A DNA stretch of 22,114 nt from JBDRNO01 sp043811005 (lineage in GTDB: Bacteria; Bacteroidota; Bacteroidia; NORP154): positions 1 to 22,114 of the forward strand of contig JBDRNO010000292.1 in assembly GCA_043811005.1 (NCBI GenBank), read 5' to 3'. The translations under genes were made by a program, and so were the position numbers. Below, in pieces: positions 7,797 to 15,477 of the stretch. The first letter of the stretch is position 1. Each line of letters starts with the position of its first letter. The notes beneath the pieces were generated by a model. That model saw only the letters and a list, made by a program, of their open reading frames with translations, had not been told where the DNA came from and did no database searches.

Positions 7797-8572
7797 CTAT
7801 CATACCTTGTAAAAAAGCTCTTCCACTTCATCTGAATAACTCCAAAGAATGCCTCTTTAAAGATACCCCCGCTCATTTTTGATGTTCCTTCTTTTCTGTC
7901 AGTAAAAATTATTGGCACTTCCACAATATTAAAACCGAATTTCCATGCCGTGAACTTCATTTCAATCTGGAACGCATAACCGGTAAATCTTATTTTATCC
8001 ACATCAATTGTTTCCAGCACTTTTCTCTTGTAGCATTTAAATCCGGCAGTGGTATCTTGTATTTTCATACGGGTAACCAGTCGTACATACATTGAAGCAT
8101 AATATGACAACAGCACTCTTCCCATAGGCCAATTCACCACATTGACCCCTGATACATACCTTGAACCAATCGCCAGGTCAGCACCTTCATTGGCACATGC
8201 ATTATACAGTCTAAGTAAATCTTCAGGATTATGAGAAAAATCAGCATCCATTTCATATATGTATTCATAACCCCTTTCCAATGCCCATTTAAATCCGTGA
8301 ATGTAAGCTGTTCCCAATCCAAGCTTACCTTCACGTTCTTCAACAAATAACCGTCCGGAGAAATCTTCCAAAAGTGATTTTACAACATTTGCCGTACCAT
8401 CAGGTGAGCCGTCATCAACTATCAGGATATGAAAGCCAGCCCCACCTCCAATAAGGGAAGGGGAGTCCTTCCGCACAATTCCATCCATTTCAAGAGAGAA
8501 CACCTTGCGGATGATCTTTTCAATATTCTCCTTTTCGTTATAGGTTGGTATGATGACTAAACTGTCCGACAT
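7793..8572 (-). CDS. Polyprenol-phosphate mannosyltransferase-like GT2
   Basis: A 259-residue family 2 glycosyltransferase of the dolichol-phosphate mannose synthase type. It probably transfers a sugar from a nucleotide sugar to a polyprenyl phosphate on the cytosolic face of the membrane. The GT-A fold is clear: VIIPTYNEKENI at the N-terminus, IVDDGSPDGTA at 51-61, EMDADFSHNPEDL at 107-119 with the metal-binding D109 and D111, TTAGFKCYKR at 174-183, and EVPIIFTDRKEGTSKM at 218-233. No C-terminal membrane helices follow, as in the short DPM1-like class. Residues 29-46, between VFSLE and FHILIVDDG, are extra and match repeat-like DNA; without them the protein would be about 241 residues. The stop overlaps the pyrC start by 4 bp, and the SiaC-family gene ends 21 bp upstream. 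Confidence 0.88.
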   Translation of the reverse strand: MSDSLVIIPTYNEKENIEKIIRKVFSLEMDGIVRKDSPSLIGGGAGFHILIVDDGSPDGTANVVKSLLEDFSGRLFVEEREGKLGLGTAYIHGFKWALERGYEYIYEMDADFSHNPEDLLRLYNACANEGADLAIGSRYVSGVNVVNWPMGRVLLSYYASMYVRLVTRMKIQDTTAGFKCYKRKVLETIDVDKIRFTGYAFQIEMKFTAWKFGFNIVEVPIIFTDRKEGTSKMSGGIFKEAFFGVIQMKWKSFFTRYDR

Positions 8573-8593
8573 TTTACAATTGCAGATTTATGA

Positions 8594-8983
8594 TTAAATA
8601 GAATCTATAGGAACAGAAATCGTTTCAAAGGGAATGTCTACCATTGTTTTGTATTCTTCCCCTGATTCAAATAAAGATTCATCTTCTTCTTCGTAATACC
8701 AATTTACTTTTATGTCGTGCCCATTTTTATAAATCTTTTCCAATCTTTTTAAAAAATCCAGTATTGATTTGGAAGAACTGGTATTATAATATTCTATATA
8801 CAATTCAATATTGGTTTTTGGTTGAGGATTTTGTCCATACTCTTCAATCCAATTATGCAAGGGTTTATAAAATTCAACTGTGTGTTCCGGGATAGATCTT
8901 CCTTTTAATGAAATTAGTCCTTTCTCCGCATCAAATTGAACTGCTGGGGTTTTTGAGGTTGCTTCAAGAATTACAGGTTTCAT
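8594..8983 (-). CDS. SiaC-family regulatory phosphoprotein (DUF1987)
   Basis: A 129-residue protein of the DUF1987/SiaC family. Family features are the N-terminal beta strands (FDAEKGLISLKGRS from 17), the central YIEYYNTSSSKSILDFLKRL (62-81), VNWYYEEEDESLFESGEEY (93-111) and the C-terminal PFETI. In Pseudomonas aeruginosa, SiaC is phosphorylated on T68 by the kinase SiaB and dephosphorylated by the PP2C phosphatase SiaA. Here the Thr of NTSSSK is also residue 68. No SiaB-like kinase or GGDEF protein is in the window. The gene sits between infB (107 bp upstream) and the GT2 gene (21 bp downstream) on one strand, so it may share their transcript. What it binds in this organism is unknown. Confidence 0.9.
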   Translation of the reverse strand: MKPVILEATSKTPAVQFDAEKGLISLKGRSIPEHTVEFYKPLHNWIEEYGQNPQPKTNIELYIEYYNTSSSKSILDFLKRLEKIYKNGHDIKVNWYYEEEDESLFESGEEYKTMVDIPFETISVPIDSI

Positions 8984-9090
8984 GGGGGAAAGTTATTATT
9001 AAATTTTTTATGAAATAATATTATGTCTTTTTGTTAACTGATTTTTTCCAACAAAAAGCAGGGTTCAAATAACATGAAGGTCATTCAATT

Positions 9091-11763
9091 TTACAATTTC
9101 TTCTTAATTTGAACTTCCTCATATCCTTCAATTATATCTTTAACTTTAATATCATTAAAATTGAGTATATTAAGTCCACATTCATATCCCGCACCTACTT
9201 CTTTAACATCCTCTTTGAATCGTTTCAATGATTCGAGCATACCTGTGTAAGCAACAATCCCATCACGGACTAAACGCACATTTGTATTTCTGAATATTTT
9301 CCCATTCAACACCATACAGCCGGCAACAGTACCAACCTTTGATATTTTAAATATTTCCCTCACTTCAAGATTACAAATAACTTTTTCTTCTATATCTGGA
9401 GTTAACATACCTTCCATTGCATCCTTTATTTCATTAATTGCTTCGTAAATCACTGAATATAGACGGACATCAATTTGTTCCTGTTCGGCTAATTTTCTTG
9501 CATTCACAGAAGGTCTGACCTGAAATCCGACAATAATTGCATTGGAAGCAGATGCTAACAATACGTCCGACTCGATAATCTGCCCTACGGATTTATGTAT
9601 AACATTAACCTGAATTTGTTCGGTGGATAATTTCATTAATGAGTCTGTCAATGCTTCTATTGAACCATCTACATCACCTTTAACAATGACATTTAACTCC
9701 TTAAAATCACCAATAGCTATACGCCTGCCAATCTCATCAAGTGTTATATGTCTTTGAGTTCTAATTCCCTGTTCTCTTTGGAGCTGGAGTTTTTTTGTTG
9801 CAATCTCTTTTGCTTCATGTTCATCGTTTAAAACATTAAATTTATCACCTGATTGAGGTGCTCCATTTAGTCCAAGCATCAGGGCTGGCATTGATGGTCC
9901 AACCTCTTCCAATTTCTCAGCCCGTTCATTGAAAAGAGCTTTTACTCTACCACTATAACAACCGGCAACAATAATGTCTCCAATTCTTAATGTTCCACCT
10001 TTTACCAAAACTGTAACGACATACCCCCTGCCTTTATCCAGTGAGGACTCTATGATAGTGCCATGTGCTTTTTTATCAGGATTTGCTTTTAATTCTAACA
10101 TTTCTGCTTCTAATAATACTTTTTCGAGGAGTTCACCAATATTTACCCCGTCTTTTGCAGAAATATCCTGGCTTTGATATTTACCTCCCCACTCTTCAAC
10201 TAATATGTCCATTTTGGATAATCCTTCTTTAATCTTATCCGGATTGGCACCAGGTTTATCTATCTTGTTAATCGCAAATACTATCGGTACTCCAGCTGCT
10301 TGTGCATGATTGATTGCTTCAATGGTCTGAGGCATAACATTATCATCGGCAGCAATTACTATGATTGCAATATCGGTAACCGTTGCTCCTCTTGCCCGCA
10401 TAGCGGTAAATGCTTCATGACCAGGGGTATCGAGAAATGTGATCTTTTTGTTATTATTAACAATTACTTCATAAGCGCCTATATGCTGTGTAATTCCCCC
10501 TGCTTCACCCGCAATCACGTTTGTTTTGCGAATATAGTCGAGTAATGATGTTTTTCCGTGATCAACGTGCCCCATCACTGTTACAATTGGAGGGCTTTCC
10601 CGTAGATCTTCTTCAAGGTCTTCTTCTTCCTTTATCTCTTCCTGAACTTCAGGACTAATAAACTTTATTTCATAGCCAAATTCTTCGGCAACAATTGTCA
10701 GTGTTTCGGCATCCAATCTTTGATTTATTGATACAAAGAAACCCAATGTCATACAGCAAGAGATAATGTCATTGACTGGTACATCCATCATTTGGGAAAG
10801 CTCACTAGCAGAAACAAACTCAGTTACCTTTAAAATTTTCTTTTCTTTTTCTTGTTGTTCTAAATCTTTTTGTAATTGTTCACTAACAGCATCACGTTTT
10901 TGCCTTCTGTATTTAGATGCCTTTGATTTACCGGTATCACTTAATCTGGCAAGAGTTTCTTTAATTTGTTTTTGTATTTCTTCCCCGGTAAGTTCTATCT
11001 TAGCCCCTCTCCTTCTTGCCCCTTTCCCTCTTCTTAATTCCTTGCCTTTTACATCTTCTGTCCCAACATCAATACTTTCACCGCCTCTTAAATCATCCCA
11101 TTTAATTCTCTTTCTCTTTTTCTTTTTCTTTGTCTTAACAGTGTCCGATGAAGAGGCAACGGGTTTTTTCCTGCGTACTTTTGGGGGTAGCTCTATAGCT
11201 CCTACCACTTTTGGCCCTACAAGTTTCTCGCTCTTTGCTTTAATTATTTCCTCTTCTGGTTGCTTTTCGGTAATTGGTTCCTCTTTCTTTACAATTTCCT
11301 TTTCTACTTTTTCTTCTTCGACTTTCTTCTCGGATTTGGTTTTGGTTTTTACAGTGTCTACATCTATTTTGCCAACAATCTTAATATCAAATTTTTTTTC
11401 TGGCTTAGTTATTACTGGTTCTTCTTTCTTGTCGATAGAATCAATATCAGGCAAATTCTTAATAAACACCTCATCCTGTTCCACATCTGCTGTTACAACA
11501 CCTCTCGAAGCTTCTGCTTTTTCTAATGTAATTGTTTCTTTTGCTGTCTTATCTATACCAATTAATTTTGATTCTTCTTTAACGATTTTTTCAGACTGAA
11601 ATTCTTGGAGTAAAATCTGATGAATCTCTACGGATATTTTTGAATTAGGGCTGGAATCTATTTTATGTCCTTTTTGAGTGACAAAATCAATAATCGTTGA
11701 AATGCCAATATTAAGCTCTTTGGCAATTTTACTAAGCCGTATAGTTTTTACGCTTTCAACCAT
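9091..11763 (-). CDS. infB: Translation initiation factor IF-2
   Basis: This 890-residue GTPase delivers fMet-tRNA to the 30S subunit. The N-terminal IF2 helical module is at 1-55 (TIRLSKIAKELNIG). A long Lys/Glu-rich linker runs from about 60 to 310, including a basic patch KKKKKRKR near 212-219. The second N-domain (VSASELSQMMDVPVNDII) is at about 317-334. The G domain has GHVDHGKT at 398-405, DTPGHEAF at 445 and NKID at 499-502. Domains II, III and the C-terminal fMet-tRNA-binding domain complete the protein. Length fits Bacteroidota IF-2. It follows nusA after 169 bp, the conserved order of the nusA-infB operon, but that gap is filled by repeats. Confidence 0.97.
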   Translation of the reverse strand: MVESVKTIRLSKIAKELNIGISTIIDFVTQKGHKIDSSPNSKISVEIHQILLQEFQSEKIVKEESKLIGIDKTAKETITLEKAEASRGVVTADVEQDEVFIKNLPDIDSIDKKEEPVITKPEKKFDIKIVGKIDVDTVKTKTKSEKKVEEEKVEKEIVKKEEPITEKQPEEEIIKAKSEKLVGPKVVGAIELPPKVRRKKPVASSSDTVKTKKKKKRKRIKWDDLRGGESIDVGTEDVKGKELRRGKGARRRGAKIELTGEEIQKQIKETLARLSDTGKSKASKYRRQKRDAVSEQLQKDLEQQEKEKKILKVTEFVSASELSQMMDVPVNDIISCCMTLGFFVSINQRLDAETLTIVAEEFGYEIKFISPEVQEEIKEEEDLEEDLRESPPIVTVMGHVDHGKTSLLDYIRKTNVIAGEAGGITQHIGAYEVIVNNNKKITFLDTPGHEAFTAMRARGATVTDIAIIVIAADDNVMPQTIEAINHAQAAGVPIVFAINKIDKPGANPDKIKEGLSKMDILVEEWGGKYQSQDISAKDGVNIGELLEKVLLEAEMLELKANPDKKAHGTIIESSLDKGRGYVVTVLVKGGTLRIGDIIVAGCYSGRVKALFNERAEKLEEVGPSMPALMLGLNGAPQSGDKFNVLNDEHEAKEIATKKLQLQREQGIRTQRHITLDEIGRRIAIGDFKELNVIVKGDVDGSIEALTDSLMKLSTEQIQVNVIHKSVGQIIESDVLLASASNAIIVGFQVRPSVNARKLAEQEQIDVRLYSVIYEAINEIKDAMEGMLTPDIEEKVICNLEVREIFKISKVGTVAGCMVLNGKIFRNTNVRLVRDGIVAYTGMLESLKRFKEDVKEVGAGYECGLNILNFNDIKVKDIIEGYEEVQIKKKL

Positions 11764-11798
11764 GTAATAACTTAATTTAATACGTATCGAAACTTTAA

Positions 11799-11872
11799 TC
11801 CGCCAACTGGCGGACGAATTACACTAATTATCACCAATTTATTTATTAGTGTTAATTCGTGTAATTTGTGGC
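11799..11872. repeat. Palindrome plus stem-loop between nusA and infB
   Basis: TCCGCCAACTGGCGGA (11799-11814) is a one-base variant of the dispersed 16-bp palindrome. It is followed by an inverted repeat, CGAATTACACTAAT (about 11814-11828), against ATTAGTGTTAATTCG (about 11845-11859) with one bulge, and then by GTGTAATTTGTGG, a diverged copy of the ATCTGTGTAATCTGTGG repeat. The cluster lies inside the presumed nusA-infB transcript. It could act in the RNA as a processing or pausing structure, or be inert. Confidence 0.7.
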
Positions 11873-11932
11873 AAAATAACCTTTAATAAATTTGCGAAAC
11901 TATGTTCTTAATTATTTATCAAAGTCAAGTTC

Positions 11933-13171
11933 TTATTCAAATTCGGCTTTCAAAATTTCCTGGACTTTTTTTACTACTTCCTCCTTTAAATTCGTTCTTT
12001 TAACCAGGTCTTCAACGCTAAGTTCCAGTACACTTTTTGCCGTGTCACATCCAATTCTTTTCAACTCGTCAAGCACCCCCCCCTCAATTTCGTCTGAGAA
12101 TTCTTCAATATCAACATCTTCGCTTTCTTCCTTCCCTATATCACGGTAAACGTCAATTTCATAACCGGTGAGTTTGCCTGCTAATTTAATATTAAAGCCG
12201 CCTTTACCTATTGCCAATGATACCTGATCAGGATCTAAAAAAACATCAGCTCTCTTGTTTTCTTCATCTATTTTAATAGAAGAAATTTTTGCCGGGCTTA
12301 ATGAGCGGCTAATATATAATTGAATGTTATTGGTAAAATTAATAACATCAATGTTCTCATTTCCCAATTCCCTTACTATTCCATGGATGCGCGATCCTTT
12401 CATTCCTACACAAGCTCCGACAGGGTCAATCCGGTCATCATAGGATTCTACGGCAACTTTGGCTCTTTCCCCAGGTTCTCTGACGATCTTTTTAATAGTA
12501 ATTAACCCGTCATAGACTTCAGGAACTTCTAATTCAAACAACCTCTCAAGAAAAACAGTGGATGTACGAGAGAGAATAATTACAGGATTATTATTAGCCA
12601 TTTCTACTTTTAAAACAATTGCTCTTATAGTATCACCTTTTTTAAAATAGTCTGAAGAAATTTGTTCGGTTTTTGGAAGAACCAATTCATTCCCTTCATC
12701 ATCTATTATCAGGGTTTCTTTTTTCCATATCTGGTATACTTCACCCGTGATAATGTCACCAACACGATCTTTGTATTTATTATACATGTCATCTTTTTCC
12801 AGATCAATGATCCGGGCAATCAGGTTTTGCCTGAGAGACATAATTGCTCTTCGCCCAAAATCGTTCAATTTAACTTCTTCTGAAACTTCCTCTCCTATTT
12901 CAAAATCCGGTTCAATTTTAATTGCATCCGAATAAGCGATCTGCAAATTAGGATCCTCTATCTCTCCGTCTTTAACAATTTCCCTGTTTCTCCAAATCTC
13001 TAAATCCCCTTTATCGATATTTATTATAATATCGAAATTTTTATCTGTGTTGTATTTTTTAATGAGTATCCCTCTGAACACATCCTCCAGAACATTCATC
13101 ATCGTTTCCCTATCGATATTTTTAAATTCCTTAAATTCAGAAAATGACTCAACCAAATTTATATTTTCCAT
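11933..13171 (-). CDS. nusA: Transcription termination/antitermination factor NusA
   Basis: A 412-residue NusA that binds RNA polymerase and modulates pausing, termination and antitermination. Domains in order are the N-terminal polymerase-binding domain (1-130), the S1 RNA-binding domain (about 136-203), KH1 with GMKG at 256-259, KH2 with GKGG at 322-325, and a C-terminal helix-hairpin-helix acidic region (about 364-410). The conserved link REPGERAKVAV and VGACVGMKGSRI are intact. rimP, normally directly upstream, is missing; a divergent gene is there instead. Eight consecutive G on the coding strand (12083-12076) encode part of EIEGGV before the C-terminal domain without breaking the frame. 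A promoter and a possible attenuator precede the gene. Confidence 0.97.
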   Translation of the reverse strand: MENINLVESFSEFKEFKNIDRETMMNVLEDVFRGILIKKYNTDKNFDIIINIDKGDLEIWRNREIVKDGEIEDPNLQIAYSDAIKIEPDFEIGEEVSEEVKLNDFGRRAIMSLRQNLIARIIDLEKDDMYNKYKDRVGDIITGEVYQIWKKETLIIDDEGNELVLPKTEQISSDYFKKGDTIRAIVLKVEMANNNPVIILSRTSTVFLERLFELEVPEVYDGLITIKKIVREPGERAKVAVESYDDRIDPVGACVGMKGSRIHGIVRELGNENIDVINFTNNIQLYISRSLSPAKISSIKIDEENKRADVFLDPDQVSLAIGKGGFNIKLAGKLTGYEIDVYRDIGKEESEDVDIEEFSDEIEGGVLDELKRIGCDTAKSVLELSVEDLVKRTNLKEEVVKKVQEILKAEFE

Positions 13172-13294
13172 TATTAATGTGTATTAAGAAGCACTTAAAA
13201 ATTCATTATTAACAATATTTAGTTAAATTTATTTCCCATTGAAAGCGGTCTTAATTCAAATCAAAGCATTTAAAATTAAAGTAGTAACTCAATC

Positions 13295-13319
13295 AAAGAA
13301 AAAGGGGACAATGTCCCCT
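13295..13319 (-). terminator. Terminator-like hairpin in the nusA leader (possible attenuator)
   Basis: On the minus strand AGGGGAC-ATT-GTCCCCT forms a 7-bp GC-rich stem with a 3-nt loop (13303-13319), followed by TTTTTCTTT. This is the form of an intrinsic terminator. No minus-strand gene lies upstream for it to end. It starts about 25 nt after the predicted nusA transcription start and about 125 nt before the nusA ATG. Confidence 0.65.
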
Positions 13320-13349
13320 CCACTATTATATATTTCAAATTTCCCGATG

Positions 13350-13381
13350 CAAAAATAGTAAAAATTCTTAATATTAACAAA
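13350..13381 (-). promoter_or_regulatory. Bacteroidota-type promoter of nusA-infB
   Basis: On the minus strand TTTG (13381-13378), a spacer of exactly 20 bases, and TATTTTTG followed by C (13357-13350, then 13349) match the primary sigma consensus TTTG-N19-21-TAnnTTTG. Transcription would start near 13343, leaving a leader of about 170 nt before the nusA ATG. Confidence 0.65.
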
Positions 13382-13397
13382 ATCCTTTTTTTTTTAA

Positions 13398-13406
13398 TAA
13401 ATTTGC
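13398..13406 (+). promoter_or_regulatory. -7 element for the divergent coiled-coil gene
   Basis: TAAATTTGC matches TAnnTTTG followed by the favoured C. It is 109 bp before the ATG at 13515. A long T run precedes it, and no TTTG occurs at the proper -33 distance. The 343-bp space 13172-13514 otherwise holds only the nusA promoter and hairpin. Confidence 0.4.
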
Positions 13407-13514
13407 GGAGTTATATTTTAGTGTCGGAATTTCAATATCTTAAATATAATTACTCAATTCTATATAATTCCTTTTTTTAATCAATTAACAAAGTTATGTT
13501 CTTAACTGCTTATT

Positions 13515-15233
13515 ATGACGAGTGAAAAACGCATAAATTGGTTCTACTCAGAAGCAGGGCAACTTTGCTTCAACTTATTCTTGATATCCCTGCTGGTATT
13601 TTTTTCGTATGGGGTTAAATCTCAAGATCAGGAAGAATGGTATTTAACGGTTAAAGGCAAGGTAATATTAAATGATATAGGGATAGAGGGAGCAAAAGTT
13701 GTTCTTTTAAAAAATGGAAGCAAAACAGACCAGCAACTCACTAAAAGTAGTGGCAAGTTTACTTTTACCGGCTTAACATTAAGCCCTAAAGATGATGAGT
13801 ACATAATAAAAATTTCAAAACCCGGACATGTTACTATAAAACACTGGGTATCAACAAAAGTCCCTGCTGGTTTTAAAGAATATCCAACTTATTTTCCTAC
13901 GGTAGAACTCTTCAAAATGGCAGAAGACCTTGAGAAGGAAAAAGCCCTGATGGCAATATTGGAAAAACCCATTTCCAAGTTTTCCTATAATCCTGTTAAA
14001 GGAGATTTTGAGGATGACAAGGCATATTTCAGCACCATTCAAGCAAAGGTAGAACGGCTATTTGAAATTTTAGAAGCAGATGGAAGGGAGCAGTATAGAT
14101 TAATTGCTGAATACCGTCTCAGGAAGATGGAGGAACAAAAGATGAACAAAGCCAAGGAAGAAGCTGAAGCTAAAAGAAAGGCAAAAGAAGAAAAATACAA
14201 CTCAGCTATAGCCAAAGCAGATAAAGCATTCAACGAAAAAAAGCATGATAAGGCGAAAAGAGCATACCAACTTGCCCTGGAAATACATCCTGATGGAAAA
14301 TGGCCTAAACAGCAATTAAGAAAAATAGACGAAATCCTTACCGAATTAAAAGCAAAAGAAGAAACTATCGCCAGGGCAAAAGAAAAGGAAGCTAAAGAAG
14401 AGGCAATCACCGCTGCAAAAGAAGATGTAGCTGAATTAAAAGCCGAACAACTCAAAAAAGAAGCTGAAACTATACGTAAATTAAAGGAAGCCGAAGAAGC
14501 CAGGAAGGCAGAGGTAGAAAAAAATAAAGCTATAAAAGCAGAAAGAGAAAAAGAAATAGTGGAAGCTTTGGCAGAAAGAGACCGGCTTAAAAAGGAAAAA
14601 CGTGAAGAAATGATACAATTAAGAAATGAAACTGAACAAAAAGCTAAAAATGAACAAATAAAAGCAGAAGCCCAGGTTAAAGCAGAATCCCAATCTTTAA
14701 TTGTAGCTGCCCATAAAAAAAAGGTGAATGCTGAAGTTAATAAAAAGGTGAAAGCACAGAAAACCGAACGCATGGTTGCAATGTTTGCTGAAACCGAAGT
14801 CTCAAACAAGAAAGTTGCTCATAAATCAGGAAACATAAATGAAACAGAAAAATTTATCGAAACATATCCCTCCTCTTTTACAGCGATCCCAACTGAAAAA
14901 GATACTGTTAAAGCAAAAACATACCATGAATTTAAAAAAATCGTAAATACCAAAAATGAAGTAAATTTGATTCACTCCAACTTAAAAAAAGAATTTGCTG
15001 ATAAAAGAAAAGATGAAACGGCTCTGATAGTCAGACAATATGACTATAAACCCAGGATAATTGAATCCACTGATGAAGGAATTATGAAAACTATTAAAAG
15101 CACAATTATAAAATACCCGGTTAAAGAAGATAAATACCAAAAAGTGAGTTATGCCTGGGGAATAGCATATTATTTAAAAAATGGAGTTGAAATAAGTGAA
15201 GAAACTTATACGGAAGAATTGGGCAGGTATTAA
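13515..15233 (+). CDS. Secreted protein with carboxypeptidase-regulatory-like domain and long coiled coil
   Basis: A 572-residue protein of unknown function. A hydrophobic signal or anchor lies at about 18-35 (LCFNLFLISLLVFFSYG), followed by SQDQEEW, so the bulk is periplasmic or envelope-associated. Residues 44-112 form a beta-sandwich of the CarboxypepD_reg type (VKGKVILNDIGIEGAKVVLL, then SGKFTFTGL). Residues about 195-430 are a Lys/Glu/Ala-rich coiled coil, with one TPR-like stretch (AFNEKKHDKAKRAYQLALEI) near 236-255. The tail from about 520 is a compact beta domain. T9SS and gliding accessory proteins often combine such modules, but no OmpA domain is present, so I give no name. The stop codon is the first codon of the repeat element that follows. 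Confidence 0.8.
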   Translation: MTSEKRINWFYSEAGQLCFNLFLISLLVFFSYGVKSQDQEEWYLTVKGKVILNDIGIEGAKVVLLKNGSKTDQQLTKSSGKFTFTGLTLSPKDDEYIIKISKPGHVTIKHWVSTKVPAGFKEYPTYFPTVELFKMAEDLEKEKALMAILEKPISKFSYNPVKGDFEDDKAYFSTIQAKVERLFEILEADGREQYRLIAEYRLRKMEEQKMNKAKEEAEAKRKAKEEKYNSAIAKADKAFNEKKHDKAKRAYQLALEIHPDGKWPKQQLRKIDEILTELKAKEETIARAKEKEAKEEAITAAKEDVAELKAEQLKKEAETIRKLKEAEEARKAEVEKNKAIKAEREKEIVEALAERDRLKKEKREEMIQLRNETEQKAKNEQIKAEAQVKAESQSLIVAAHKKKVNAEVNKKVKAQKTERMVAMFAETEVSNKKVAHKSGNINETEKFIETYPSSFTAIPTEKDTVKAKTYHEFKKIVNTKNEVNLIHSNLKKEFADKRKDETALIVRQYDYKPRIIESTDEGIMKTIKSTIIKYPVKEDKYQKVSYAWGIAYYLKNGVEISEETYTEELGRY

Positions 15234-15449
15234 TTAGTGTCCTTCTATAAAGTCCGAATGTTTGGATGAATTTTAAAATTACAAATTACAAGCACCAAAT
15301 AACAAATAAATCACAATGCTCAAAAACTCAATGACCAAAACTGTTTCGGTCATTTGATAATTGATATTTGGAATTTATTTGTGATTTGTCATTTGTGATT
15401 TGGTGCTTCATTTTATACAAACCTTGATTTTATGGACAGACACTAATTA
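15231..15449. repeat. 219-bp near-palindromic, MITE-like element
   Basis: Perfect 11-bp ends, TAATTAGTGTC (15231-15241) and GACACTAATTA (15439-15449), open long imperfect arms. Both arms share ATAAA-n-TC and GTTTG-n-AT, then AAGCACCAAAT with ACAAATAA-type text. The centre is a hairpin, AATGACC/GGTCATT (about 15330-15354). There is no transposase ORF. A related half-copy lies at 3030-3140. It could be a MITE, or a folded intergenic repeat of the kind common in Bacteroidota. Confidence 0.75.
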
Positions 15450-15477
15450 CGGTTTTATAGCAATAAATTAAGCATAA

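Noticed and set aside
9027..9058. Stem CTTTTTGTT/AACAAAAAG after infB as a terminator
   Set aside because: The 9-bp stem is almost all A/T and has no T-run after it on the minus strand, so it is too weak to call.
10766..11599. 277-codon open frame on the plus strand, antisense to infB
   Set aside because: It is Ser/Phe/Leu low-complexity, the mirror of the Lys/Glu-rich IF-2 linker, with no domain or promoter of its own.
14039..14809. 256-codon open frame antisense to the coiled-coil gene
   Set aside because: The Ala/Ser/Phe-rich composition is what a Lys/Glu/Ala coiled coil gives when read backwards.
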